Shown one piece after another: positions 45,145 to 54,836 of a DNA stretch of 64,000 nt (positions within the stretch are counted from its first letter, which is position 1; each line of letters opens with the position of its first letter). Position numbers and translations under genes: made by a program. The notes beneath the pieces were generated by a model. That model ran no database searches, was not told where the DNA came from, and saw only the letters and a list, made by a program, of their open reading frames with translations. Source of the DNA: Sphingobium sp. KCTC 72723 (GTDB taxonomy: Bacteria > Pseudomonadota > Alphaproteobacteria > Sphingomonadales > Sphingomonadaceae); NCBI RefSeq assembly GCF_014280435.1, contig NZ_CP060388.1, positions 1,240,001-1,304,000 of the forward strand, in the 5' to 3' direction.

Positions 45145-45215
45145 GAGTGACGGGGCTCGAACCCGCGACCTCCGGCGTGACAGGCCGGCACTCTAACCAA
45201 CTGAGCTACACCCGC
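45139..45215 (-). tRNA. tRNA-Asp (GTC), copy 1
   Basis: 77 bases with encoded CCA on the minus strand. Acceptor GCGGGTG with CACTCGC (one G-T pair), D-arm GCTC...GAGT, anticodon loop CTGTCAC (anticodon GTC), T-loop TTCGAGC. Identical in sequence to the second copy 86 bases away. Confidence 0.95.
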
Positions 45216-45301
45216 GCAGGGCGGCACCTGTTCGCAGTCCTTTTTGGGGACCACCAGACGATGCATGTCTGAATGAACCGATCCACTTCCCATACAGAAA
45301 G

Positions 45302-45378
45302 TGGCGCGAGTGACGGGGCTCGAACCCGCGACCTCCGGCGTGACAGGCCGGCACTCTAACCAACTGAGCTACACCCGC
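45302..45378 (-). tRNA. tRNA-Asp (GTC), copy 2
   Basis: Identical 77-base copy of the tRNA-Asp at 45139-45215. Flanking sequence differs beyond a few bases, so selection or gene conversion maintains identity. This copy is promoter-proximal. Confidence 0.95.
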
Positions 45379-45417
45379 GTTCGGTGAGCGGTCCTCTATG
45401 GTCGCCCGCCGATACTG

Positions 45418-46572
45418 TCAACCGTCCGTAACATCTCTTTCGTCTTTCTCGTCACTTTCTTTGCGCGGATCGACCGTCAACGTGCCGCGCTCGAACAGAA
45501 AACCTGCGATGTCCGGCGTTCCCGCCGCCGCCACGACCGTCTGGACGATGATCAGCAACGGCACGCCCAGCAACGCCCCCGGCGTCCCCCAGACCCATCC
45601 CCAAAAGGCCAGCGACACCAGAATCAGCAGCGGGTTCATCGTCAACCGCCGTCCCAGCACGGTGGGCGTGATGACATTGGCCTCCACCAGATGAAACGCG
45701 ACCTGAAGCGCGGCAGGCATCAGCGCGACCCACACATCGTCGAACACCATCAACCCGCCCAGCCCCAGCAGCACCGCCGCCAGCATCGGCCCGAAATAGG
45801 GAATGAAGTTCAGCAAAGCGACGATGCCGCCCCACATCAGCGGCGACGGCATCCCGATCAGCCACAGCGCCAGCGCGATCGCCAGCCCCAGGCATAGGTT
45901 GATGGTGGCAATGGTAATGACATAGGCCGACGTTGCATCGACGACATTCTGGATCACCCGCGCAACGGCCATCGCGCCGTCGAAACTGCCCCGGCTGTTT
46001 ATCGTGCGACGGCGCAGCCGGGTCCACCCGGCCAGAAAGAAATAGATGATGAGCAGCGCGAACACCATCTGGATGATCGCCGACGGGGCCGATGTCGCCG
46101 CAAACTGAAGCAGCGACCGGGGCGTATCCACCGCCGCCGTCTGCGCCGCCGCAACCGGACCCGTCGCCAGCATTTGCACCGTTTCATCGACGAAGCGCTG
46201 GAGGTTGGCGTAAAAGTCGATCAGCGGGGCCAAGTTCGCCTGTATCTGTGGCAGCCGCCGAGGCAGGATCAGGAACCAGTCGGTCGCCGGCACGATAATC
46301 AGCACCAGTGCAGTGTTGGCCACCACCAGAAAGCCGATGACCGAAAGCAACGCCGCCAGTCCGGACGGCACTCGCCGCCGCTCCATCCATTCCAGCAACG
46401 GCACCAGCGCAACGGCGATCACCAGCGCAGCGGTCAGCGGCAGGAAAAACTCCGCCCCTGCCCGCAACGCGAAGGGCAGCGCCAGCGCCAGCCCGATCCC
46501 CGCCGTCAGTGCGATAGACGCCAGCAACCGGTCGCGCCTGCGGTTGATCTCATGCTGCTCACCCGGTTTCAC
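45418..46572 (-). CDS. AI-2E family (PerM/YdiK-like) permease
   Basis: 384 residues and about eight membrane helices with a central soluble loop (FYANLQRFVDETVQML). The C-terminal signature LLNFIPYFGPMLAAVLLGL and VEANVITPTVLGRRLTMNPLLIL are diagnostic of the family. Despite the name most members have no proven autoinducer role; some act as Na+/H+ antiporters. The start is a GTG with only a weak ribosome-binding site, so the first residues are uncertain. The C-terminus is highly charged (KESDEKDERD). Confidence 0.88.
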   Translation of the reverse strand: MKPGEQHEINRRRDRLLASIALTAGIGLALALPFALRAGAEFFLPLTAALVIAVALVPLLEWMERRRVPSGLAALLSVIGFLVVANTALVLIIVPATDWFLILPRRLPQIQANLAPLIDFYANLQRFVDETVQMLATGPVAAAQTAAVDTPRSLLQFAATSAPSAIIQMVFALLIIYFFLAGWTRLRRRTINSRGSFDGAMAVARVIQNVVDATSAYVITIATINLCLGLAIALALWLIGMPSPLMWGGIVALLNFIPYFGPMLAAVLLGLGGLMVFDDVWVALMPAALQVAFHLVEANVITPTVLGRRLTMNPLLILVSLAFWGWVWGTPGALLGVPLLIIVQTVVAAAGTPDIAGFLFERGTLTVDPRKESDEKDERDVTDG

Positions 46573-46742
46573 GCCTGATCGAATCCCTGTGCTTATGCCC
46601 GTTTCATGATGTGCGCCGCGCGCAGGGGACCGTCAATTTGCAATGCAGTCGCGGACCGAAAGGAAAAACAGCGGCTTAACCAAATATTGGGCCATCGCCG
46701 CTACAACTGGCCGTGGGGACGCAAAACGTAACGGGGCTTTGG

Positions 46743-47204
46743 ATGAAGGCAGCTTATATCGTGCTGGCGGGCATAGCGCCGCTGCACGGCGCAACGGCGC
46801 AACCTGCGCTGCGGCTCGACACCCAGATGTTCGTGGAGCGCGTCACGACCGACATCAACGGCCGCCCCCGCCGCCTGCTCGCCAGTGCGGATCGGGCCGC
46901 ACCGGGCGACCAGTTGATCGTCATCGTCCACTGGCGCAATGAAAGCGACCGCCCCCTGCGTGATCCTGCCGTCACCCGCGCCCTGCCGCGCGGCGTGCAA
47001 CCCAACGCGACCGACCCGGCGATACAGGTATCGGTCGATGGTGGCGCACATTGGGGCCGGATGGACCAGCTATGGCTGCCCACGCCCCTTGGCGGCACCC
47101 GCCGCGCCGTGCCGGCGGACGTCACGCACATCCGCTGGACCCTGCCCACCGCCGTCCCGCCGGGTAAGGGCGGACGGCTGACCTACCGCGCGACGATGCG
47201 CTGA
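46743..47204 (+). CDS. Exported protein with a DUF11-like beta domain
   Basis: 153 residues. MKAAYIVLAGIAPLHGATAQ is a signal peptide with predicted cleavage after ATAQ. The mature part is beta-rich and resembles DUF11-type repeat-sandwich domains: APGDQLIVIVHWRNESDRPL, VTRALPRGVQ and a strand ending RLTYRATMR. Probably periplasmic or secreted. No ribosome-binding site is strong; an upstream start would add ten residues. Converges with bkdB. Confidence 0.65.
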   Translation: MKAAYIVLAGIAPLHGATAQPALRLDTQMFVERVTTDINGRPRRLLASADRAAPGDQLIVIVHWRNESDRPLRDPAVTRALPRGVQPNATDPAIQVSVDGGAHWGRMDQLWLPTPLGGTRRAVPADVTHIRWTLPTAVPPGKGGRLTYRATMR

Positions 47205-47214
47205 ACCGCGCGAT

Positions 47215-48513
47215 TTAGTCCACGAACAGCAGCGCCGGATTTTCCAGCAACCGCCGCACAGCCTGCACATAGCTGGCCGCGTCCCAGCCATCGACAACGC
47301 GATGGTCGCAACTGATCGACAGGTTCATCAGCTTGGCGGCGACGATTTCCTTGCCGCGAAAGACCGGCCGCTCGATCACCCGGTTGGGGCCGATGATCGC
47401 CACTTCAGGCCGGTTGATGACCGGCGTGGTCGCAATCCCGCCCAGCGGACCCAGCGACGTGAGCGTCAGGGTGGAGCCGGACAATTCCTCCGACTTCGCC
47501 TTGCCCGTCCGCGCCGCATCGGCCAGCCGCCCGATCTCGCTCGCCAATTGCCAGACATTGCGGTCCTGCGCGTCGCGGATCACCGGCACCATCAGGCCAG
47601 CGTCCGTCTGCGTCGCCAGCCCCAGATGCACCGACCCATGGCGCGTCACCACGCCCGCTTCATCATCATACCGCGCATTAAGCATCGGGAAATCCGCCAC
47701 CGCGCGGCAAATCGCCACGATCAGCAGCGGCAACATGGTCAGCTTGGGCCGGTCCCCGCGTCCACCGTTCAACTGCGCCCGCAACGCCTCCAGCGCGGTC
47801 ACGTCGATTTCCTCGACATAGGAGAAATGCGGGATATGCCGTTTGGAAGCGGCCATATTCTCCGCGATCCGGCGCCGCATCCCGATGACCCTGACCTGCT
47901 CGTCGGGCCGCCGCGCCGCCCGTCCCGCCGGGCGATACCCCTGCCCCTGTCCATAGAGCAGATAGGCGTCGAGATCGGCATGACGCACATGATCGCCCGC
48001 CGATTTCACCAGCGCAAGGTCAATGCCCAGATCCTTCGCCCGCGCGCGAACGGCAGGGGAGGCAAGCACTTTCTCTCCCCCCCTCCCTGTTAGGGAAGGG
48101 TCGGGGGTGGGTGGAGGCGAAGCCGACACTTCCTCGTGGACGACGGCAGGCTCGCTGCGCTCGCTGCCCACCCCCGGCCCCTCCCCAACAGGGAGGGGAG
48201 ATTCTGTTACCGCCGTCTCCGCCGCAATCGCCGCGTCCGAAGGCGCTGGCGCAATTGCCTCGCCACCCTCGACCTCGACCTCAATCTCCACCAGCATCGC
48301 GCCGATCGACACCTGATCGCCCGGCTCCCCGGCCAATCGCGTGACGACGCCCGCCACCGGGCTTTCCATCTCGACTGTCGCCTTGTCGGTCATCATGTCG
48401 GCGATCGGCTGATCCTCCTCGACCCGGTCGCCCACCTTGACGTGCCAGCCGACGATCTCGGCCTGCGCTATGCCCTCACCAATATCGGGCAACTTGAATG
48501 TGAAAAGCGCCAT
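47215..48513 (-). CDS. bkdB: Branched-chain 2-oxoacid dehydrogenase E2 (lipoamide acyltransferase) with repeat insertion
   Basis: 432 residues. Lipoyl domain 1 to about 80 with lipoyl-Lys44 in MMTDKATVEME; peripheral-subunit-binding domain about 148-185 (ASPAVRARAKDLGIDL); catalytic domain with VIGMRRRIAENMAASKRHIPHFSY and active site SISCDHRVVDGWDAA. Residues about 105-147 of the linker are encoded by a GC-rich palindromic element (SPLPVGEGPGVGSE and PTPDPSLTGRGGE peptides), in frame. Transfers branched acyl groups to CoA. It is 6 bases downstream of bkdA2. Confidence 0.95.
   Translation of the reverse strand: MALFTFKLPDIGEGIAQAEIVGWHVKVGDRVEEDQPIADMMTDKATVEMESPVAGVVTRLAGEPGDQVSIGAMLVEIEVEVEGGEAIAPAPSDAAIAAETAVTESPLPVGEGPGVGSERSEPAVVHEEVSASPPPTPDPSLTGRGGEKVLASPAVRARAKDLGIDLALVKSAGDHVRHADLDAYLLYGQGQGYRPAGRAARRPDEQVRVIGMRRRIAENMAASKRHIPHFSYVEEIDVTALEALRAQLNGGRGDRPKLTMLPLLIVAICRAVADFPMLNARYDDEAGVVTRHGSVHLGLATQTDAGLMVPVIRDAQDRNVWQLASEIGRLADAARTGKAKSEELSGSTLTLTSLGPLGGIATTPVINRPEVAIIGPNRVIERPVFRGKEIVAAKLMNLSISCDHRVVDGWDAASYVQAVRRLLENPALLFVD
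48073..48200. repeat. GC-rich palindromic element inserted in frame in bkdB
   Basis: About 128 bases. Arms CTCTCCCCCCCTCCCTGTTA (48073-48092) and AACAGGGAGGGGAG (48187-48200) with inner GTCGGGGGTGGG and CCCACCCCCGG pairing. Same family as the element in ileS at 25607-25707, but with a longer, different core. Confidence 0.88.
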
Positions 48514-48519
48514 GACAGC

Positions 48520-49542
48520 TCAATCCTTCATGATCTTGTTGATGGCTTCGCGGATGCGGACGGGTCCGGGGAAATAGGCCCACTCCAGGCTATGCGGATA
48601 GGGCGTGTCGAACCCGGTCACGCGCTCGATCGGCGCTTCGAGATGATAGAAACAGCGTTCCTGCACCTGTGCCATCAACTCCGCGCCGAACCCGCTGGTG
48701 CGCGTGGCTTCATGGACGATCAGGCAACGCCCGGTCTTTTTCACCGACGCCTCGATCGCCTCTATGTCCAGCGGCACCAACGAACGCAGGTCCACGATGT
48801 CCGCGTCCAGCCCCATGGCCCTTACGGTATCCTCGACCACATGGACCATCGTGCCATAGCACAGGATCGTCAGCGCCTCCCCCGCCCGGACGGTTCGCGC
48901 CTTGCCCAGAGGGATGCGGTAATAGCCGGTCGGCACCTGCGCATCTGCATGACCTGCCCAGCTTTTGGCGGGCGTGTCATAATGGCCATCGAACGGCCCA
49001 TTATAGATGCGCTTGGGTTCGAAGAAGATCGTCGGATCATTATCCTCGATCGCGGCGATCAGCAGCCCCTTGGCGTCATAGGGGGTAGACGGAATTACCG
49101 TCTTGATCCCCGAACAATGGGTGAAGATGCCTTCGGGCGATTGCGAATGCGTCTGCCCGCCGAAAATCCCCCCGCCAAAGGGCGATCGCACCGTCATCGG
49201 CGCAATGAACTCGCCCGCCGACCGATAACGCAGCCGCGCCGCTTCGCTGACCAACTGGTCGAGCGCGGGATAGATATAGTCGGCAAACTGGATTTCCGGC
49301 ACCGGGCGCAGGCCATATGCGCCCATGCCCACCGCCACGCCGATGATCCCGCATTCGGTGATCGGCGTGTCGAACACCCGGTTCTTGCCATATTTTTCCT
49401 GCAAGCCCGCTGTGGCGCGAAAAACGCCGCCGAAAAAGCCGACATCCTCGCCCATCACGACCACATCGGGGTCGCGTTCCATCATCACGTCCATGGCGCT
49501 GTTGATCGCCTGGATCATGTTCATATGGGTGGTTTCAGTCAT
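48520..49542 (-). CDS. bkdA2: Branched-chain 2-oxoacid dehydrogenase E1 beta subunit
   Basis: 340 residues. MNMIQAINSAMDVMMERDPDVVVMGEDVGFFGGVFRATAG is the E1-beta opening with the Glu that activates thiamine diphosphate; ADYIYPALDQLVSEAARLRYRS and the C-terminal transketolase domain (VDLRSLVPLDIEAI, VHEATRTSGFGAEL) complete it. Forms an alpha2-beta2 E1 with BkdA1. GGAGG six bases before the ATG. A palindromic repeat lies between it and bkdA1. Confidence 0.94.
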   Translation of the reverse strand: MTETTHMNMIQAINSAMDVMMERDPDVVVMGEDVGFFGGVFRATAGLQEKYGKNRVFDTPITECGIIGVAVGMGAYGLRPVPEIQFADYIYPALDQLVSEAARLRYRSAGEFIAPMTVRSPFGGGIFGGQTHSQSPEGIFTHCSGIKTVIPSTPYDAKGLLIAAIEDNDPTIFFEPKRIYNGPFDGHYDTPAKSWAGHADAQVPTGYYRIPLGKARTVRAGEALTILCYGTMVHVVEDTVRAMGLDADIVDLRSLVPLDIEAIEASVKKTGRCLIVHEATRTSGFGAELMAQVQERCFYHLEAPIERVTGFDTPYPHSLEWAYFPGPVRIREAINKIMKD

Positions 49543-49558
49543 GGGAAACCTCCAATTC

Positions 49559-49643
49559 CGTCATCCCAGCGGAGGCTGGGATCTCTCTGGCTTCAGGCGC
49601 GACGTTGCAGAAAAGGGAGATCCCAGCCTCCGCTGGGATGACG
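49559..49643. repeat. Palindromic repeat between bkdA1 and bkdA2
   Basis: Arms CGTCATCCCAGCGGAGGCTG (49559-49578) and CAGCCTCCGCTGGGATGACG (49624-49643) are perfect reverse complements, extended by GGATCTC and GAGATCC. Same family as 39076-39158; the arms are conserved and the loop is not. Confidence 0.95.
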
Positions 49644-49662
49644 GGCATTGTGCTGAAATCCA

Positions 49663-50998
<1,336 letters not shown>

Positions 50999-51079
50999 GG
51001 ACATTAAATTACAACGTTATAAAAGGCAAGCCTCCCTTACCCAATTTTTCGTGACCCTATGTCCATCTCGCTGTCTGTT

Positions 51080-52060
51080 TCAGACCGCGACAGGCGCAGA
51101 AATGGCGGCTTGCGGCGTATAATCCACCACCTCGAAATCCTCGATGGCATAGTCGAAAATGGATGAAGGGGGGCTTTTGATCCGTAGTTTCGGCGCGCCC
51201 GACGGAATGCGACTCATCTGCTCCTCCACCAGCGCAGCGTGGTTCAGATAGAGGTGAACGTCGCCCCCCTGCCAAACGACTTCCCCCGGCTCCAGATCGC
51301 ATTGTTGCGCCAGCATCCGGGTGATCAGCGACAGGCCGAAAATGTTGAAGGCAAAGCCCAGCCCCAGGTCGCAACTGCGCTGAAACAGCAGGCCGTTCAG
51401 CTTCCCGTCGGACACCTGGAACTGATAGGTCATATGACAGGGCGGCAGCGCCATCTGCGCCACTTCCGCCACGTTCCAGCCGGTAAACAGCAAGCGCCGC
51501 GACCCCGGCGTCGCCCGGATCGCTGTGACCAGATCGGCAATCTGGTTATGCCCCTTGTCCGCCCGCCGAAACAGGCCATCCCCGGCTGGTTCATAACGCG
51601 GCCAGTTCACCCATTGCGCGCCATAAACCGGGCCAAGATCGCCCCACTGCAACGCGAACGCCTCGTCCGCAATGATCCGCGCCTCGAACGCATCCCGGTC
51701 GATCGTCTCGCCCGTCGCCCGGCGATAGCTGTCGAGCGGCCAGTCGGTCCAGATATGCACCCCCTGCTCCACCAGCGCGCGAATATTGGTGTCCCCGGTC
51801 AGGAACCACAGCATCTCCCGCGCCGCAGCCTTCCAAAAGACGCGCTTGGTCGTCAGCAGCGGGATCGCATCGTCCGCCAGCGAAAAGCGCATCGTCGCCC
51901 CCAGCACCGACCGGGTACCAACCCCCGTCCGGTCGATCCGCTCGTCGCCCTTCGTCCAGATATGCCGCATCAGGTCCAGATATTGCTGTTCATAATGGGG
52001 TGCGGTCGAAGGGGGCGTATCGGTCAAGGCGGGCTTCCTGCGAAACAAGGACTCTGGCAT
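51080..52060 (-). CDS. thyA: Thymidylate synthase
   Basis: 326 residues. Classical ThyA: DRTGVGTRSVLGATMRFSL, FLTGDTNIRALVEQGVHIWTDW, WGDLGPVYGAQW, the catalytic Cys in ALPPCHMTYQFQV, FQRSCDLGLGFAFNI and GDVHLYLNH. Methylates dUMP using methylene-THF. It has about 18 extra residues at the N-terminus. Same strand as bkd but separated from it by 121 bases with an AT-rich promoter region. Confidence 0.96.
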   Translation of the reverse strand: MPESLFRRKPALTDTPPSTAPHYEQQYLDLMRHIWTKGDERIDRTGVGTRSVLGATMRFSLADDAIPLLTTKRVFWKAAAREMLWFLTGDTNIRALVEQGVHIWTDWPLDSYRRATGETIDRDAFEARIIADEAFALQWGDLGPVYGAQWVNWPRYEPAGDGLFRRADKGHNQIADLVTAIRATPGSRRLLFTGWNVAEVAQMALPPCHMTYQFQVSDGKLNGLLFQRSCDLGLGFAFNIFGLSLITRMLAQQCDLEPGEVVWQGGDVHLYLNHAALVEEQMSRIPSGAPKLRIKSPPSSIFDYAIEDFEVVDYTPQAAISAPVAV

Positions 52061-52166
52061 TGCCTGCCTTTAGCCCAAGGACGCCACAGCCGCCAACGCC
52101 GCATATAACTGCCAGATCGGATCAATCTGCGCTGGCGATTCCGCGCCGCCGGGGCATCCTGCCGTC

Positions 52167-52466
52167 ATGGCCCATGTCGATGCTCTGGACCTGCTGATCC
52201 TCGACCCCGTCTGGCGGCCCTGCCATCGCGTGCCGCTGGCCGGGGAATGGCGCACCATCCTGCGTCGCGTGCTGGACCATGACGGGCAATGGCTGGCCCT
52301 CTATCAACACCGCAGAACGGCCGCTGGTCCCTTCCCCGCCCCCGCCGACATCGCACTGACCCGATCGGTGGCCCGGCGACTGCGCGCGCTCGATATGCAC
52401 CTGGCCGATCATATGATCCGGGCAGGCGAAAAACGGTTCAGCTTCCGCGCAGCAGGGCTTTTATGA
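52167..52466 (+). CDS. RadC-like JAB-domain mini-protein with lost metal site
   Basis: 99 residues. GPFPAPADIALTRSVARRLRALDMHLADHMI aligns by eye with the end of RadC-type JAB domains (PSxxDIALTRRL...LGIEVLDHIIVG). The JAMM zinc motif HxHPSG is replaced here by YQHRRTAAG (residues 46-54) and the SxxD Ser by Ala58, while Asp61 remains. The protein is therefore probably not a peptidase. It retains an open frame, suggesting a binding role or slow decay. No repair gene is adjacent; it lies between thyA (divergent) and tRNA-Pro. Confidence 0.6.
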   Translation: MAHVDALDLLILDPVWRPCHRVPLAGEWRTILRRVLDHDGQWLALYQHRRTAAGPFPAPADIALTRSVARRLRALDMHLADHMIRAGEKRFSFRAAGLL

Positions 52467-52571
52467 CGGCAGCAAAAAAAGCGTCCCTGCCCGCTTGCCA
52501 GCCTGAAAAGCCGTCTCTATAGGCTGCGACCTGCCTTACGGGGCCGCTCACAAGGCGGCACCGGCATCGGT

Positions 52572-52648
52572 CGGGGAATAGCTCAGCCTGGTAGAGCACT
52601 GTCTTCGGGAGGCAGGGGCCGGAGGTTCGAATCCTCTTTCCCCGACCA
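52572..52648 (+). tRNA. tRNA-Pro (CGG)
   Basis: 77 bases with encoded CCA. Acceptor CGGGGAA with TTCCCCG, anticodon stem CTGTC/GGCAG, loop TTCGGGA giving anticodon CGG, T-loop TTCGAAT. The C1-G72 pair is usual for bacterial tRNA-Pro. Confidence 0.95.
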
Positions 52649-52717
52649 CATGATTTTCGCGCCGTTCCGGTATTTCGCCACCCCATGCGGGGGGCGCGAT
52701 ACCGGCGCGCCTTTCCC

Positions 52718-53167
52718 TCAATCGGCCAGGTAGAAATCGCGCAGCGCCCGTGCGTCATGCAACGCATTGTGCGGCACCCGGCTGTTGGCCGCCGCGCTGA
52801 AACCCGCCGCATTGATGAGTTCGAGCCGCAGGCCGAAATCCACCCCCGCCATGCGCCCCGGCCCGGTGACCAGCAGCGCGCAAAAATGGGCCAGATCCTC
52901 CGGCCAGTCCGCTATGATTACGGGATCGGAATCCCCCTCCAGATAGGCAGCGACATGATCGGCCGCCTCCACCCGGTTGAGTTGCAGGTCGATGCCCGGC
53001 GGCACATGGCGCAGATAGGGAACGACATGCTGCGACACCCAGCCCTCGACTTCGTCCGGTAACGGCAGTGTGACGTAAAATTCCTGGTCGCCATGTTCGG
53101 GGACCAGCGCGACGCTGATCAGCGCGCCGCCAAAGCCGTTAAATTCAGTATCGAGAAAATAGCGCAT
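52718..53167 (-). CDS. DEDDh-type 3'-5' exoribonuclease
   Basis: 149 residues. MRYFLDTEFNGFGGALISVALV carries the first DxE pair; ADWPEDLAHF has the second acidic site; HNALHDARALRDFYL provides the His and last Asp of the DEDDh set. It resembles the small Rv2179c-type exoribonuclease family. The ATG at 53167 opens the first strand; the frame further upstream has no ribosome-binding site. Divergent from the spermidine synthase-like gene. Confidence 0.82.
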   Translation of the reverse strand: MRYFLDTEFNGFGGALISVALVPEHGDQEFYVTLPLPDEVEGWVSQHVVPYLRHVPPGIDLQLNRVEAADHVAAYLEGDSDPVIIADWPEDLAHFCALLVTGPGRMAGVDFGLRLELINAAGFSAAANSRVPHNALHDARALRDFYLAD

Positions 53168-53301
53168 GAACGAAATACTGCCTGCCGATCGGTATGTCTG
53201 GCCATCAACGGACGGCATCGCCTGGTGCCTGTAGCATTTGCGTGACGGAAGCCAAGCTGCCATGCGCTCCATCCACCGATACGCCACGCAAAGGACAGAA
53301 T

Positions 53302-53973
53302 ATGACGCCGCGCGAATATCTTGGTTCCGCCCCCATTCCGGGCGGGGACGAACTCAAGCTCTATCGCCGGGACAAGGATTTTATGATCGTGCTGGACCGC
53401 AACGAATTGATGAGCAGCCGGATGAGCGGATCGGAAAAGGCGCTGGCCGACATGACGATCGAACGGCTGGCAGGCCGCCGCGCGCCGCATTTGCTGATCG
53501 GCGGTTACGGCATGGGCTTTACCCTGCGTGCGGCGCTGGCGGCGTTGCCGGGGGACGCGCGTATTACGCTGGTCGAACTGGTCCCCGAAATCATCGCATG
53601 GGCGCGCGGCCCGATGGTCGATCTGGCAGCGGGTTGCCTGGACGATCCGCGTGTCGAACTGGTCATGGGTGACGTGGCAACCGCCATCGTCGATGGTCCG
53701 GGGCGTTATGACGCCATCCTGCTGGACGTGGACAATGGTCCCGATGGCCTGACCGTGGAGGCCAATGATCAGCTTTATTCCGGCAAAGGCCTTGGCATCG
53801 CCAAACATGCGCTGCGCCCCGGCGGCATATTGGCGGTATGGTCCGCCGGATCGGACGATGCATTCACCCGCCGCCTGCGCAATGCAGGCTTTGATGTGGA
53901 CGAAGTCGCGGTCAAGGCGCGCGACAACGGCAAGGGGCCACGCCATGTCATCTGGTTCGCGCGGAAAAACTAG
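53302..53973 (+). CDS. Spermidine synthase-like methyltransferase-fold protein
   Basis: 223 residues. Rossmann methyltransferase fold with motif I LLIGGYGMGFTLRAAL, acidic strand ITLVELVPEIIAW and YDAILLDVDNGPDGL, similar to polyamine synthases but short and lacking their N-terminal beta barrel. Substrate uncertain: polyamine synthase relatives and true SAM methyltransferases both fit. AAAGGA precedes the ATG. Confidence 0.78.
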   Translation: MTPREYLGSAPIPGGDELKLYRRDKDFMIVLDRNELMSSRMSGSEKALADMTIERLAGRRAPHLLIGGYGMGFTLRAALAALPGDARITLVELVPEIIAWARGPMVDLAAGCLDDPRVELVMGDVATAIVDGPGRYDAILLDVDNGPDGLTVEANDQLYSGKGLGIAKHALRPGGILAVWSAGSDDAFTRRLRNAGFDVDEVAVKARDNGKGPRHVIWFARKN

Positions 53974-53994
53974 GCGCGATAGCGCGCGCCTATC

Positions 53995-54756
53995 CTATAT
54001 GCCGCCTGCAACGACTGGCCAGCCGCCGCTTTCCAACGCAGCGGACAGGCTGGCCACGCAATTGTCGATCGCCGCCTGATCGGTCGAGCGAATCACGAAA
54101 TTCGCGCCGGTCCGGCCTTCGCGGAAAAAAGGATAGCTGCCGATCTGGCACCCGTCATGCGCCCGTTCCGACCCGGCGAGCAGGTCGGCAATCTCGCTTT
54201 CGGCCACCCAGCATCCGATCGTCGCTGATAATAGCGGCAATCCGCCTTCCAACGTCCCGGTCAGGCTGTCGAGCATACCGGCCGTAATATGCGGCACGCC
54301 CGCCATGATGAAGATATTGCCATGACGGATGCCCGGCGCACCAGACATGCGATTTTCGATCAGGCTTGCCCCGGCAGGAACGCGCGCCATGCGCAACCGG
54401 GCTTCGGTCAATCCGCCGCGCGTTGCATAATAGCCCGCCAGCATCGTGCGCGCGCCGTCATGAATTTCCACCGAAACGCCCAGTGCCGCCGCGATCGCAT
54501 CGACCGTGATGTCGTCATGAGTCGGGCCTATGCCGCCCGTCGTGAACAGATAATCGTTGCGCGCCCGCAGGATGTTGACCGACTCGACGATCGCGTGCCG
54601 GTCATCGGCCACCACCCGCACTTCGCGCAGGCGGATCCCCTGCACATTCAGCCATGTGGCGATCTGCGCAATGTTGCGGTCCTGGGTGCGACCGGACAGG
54701 ATTTCATCGCCGATCACGATCAGCGCGGCGGTCCACAGACGGTTCGTATCGGCCAT
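53995..54756 (-). CDS. CinA N-terminal/MoaB-type molybdopterin-binding domain protein
   Basis: 253 residues. ALIVIGDEILSGRTQDRNIAQIATWL, VVADDRHAIV and YLFTTGGIGPTHDDITVDAIA are the competence/damage-inducible CinA N-domain, related to MoaB/MogA. The C-terminal amidohydrolase (PncC) domain of full-length CinA is absent. These proteins can act as ADP-ribose pyrophosphatase-like enzymes; role here unproven. Start at 54756; 54768 is an alternative. Divergent from map. Confidence 0.88.
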   Translation of the reverse strand: MADTNRLWTAALIVIGDEILSGRTQDRNIAQIATWLNVQGIRLREVRVVADDRHAIVESVNILRARNDYLFTTGGIGPTHDDITVDAIAAALGVSVEIHDGARTMLAGYYATRGGLTEARLRMARVPAGASLIENRMSGAPGIRHGNIFIMAGVPHITAGMLDSLTGTLEGGLPLLSATIGCWVAESEIADLLAGSERAHDGCQIGSYPFFREGRTGANFVIRSTDQAAIDNCVASLSAALESGGWPVVAGGI

Positions 54757-54836
54757 GGCAACGCCCATAGCCTGCGCGGCGCGCAATGCCTAGCCGCCCT
54801 CTCGCATTATGCGGCACATGCCCCTATAATCGGTCC

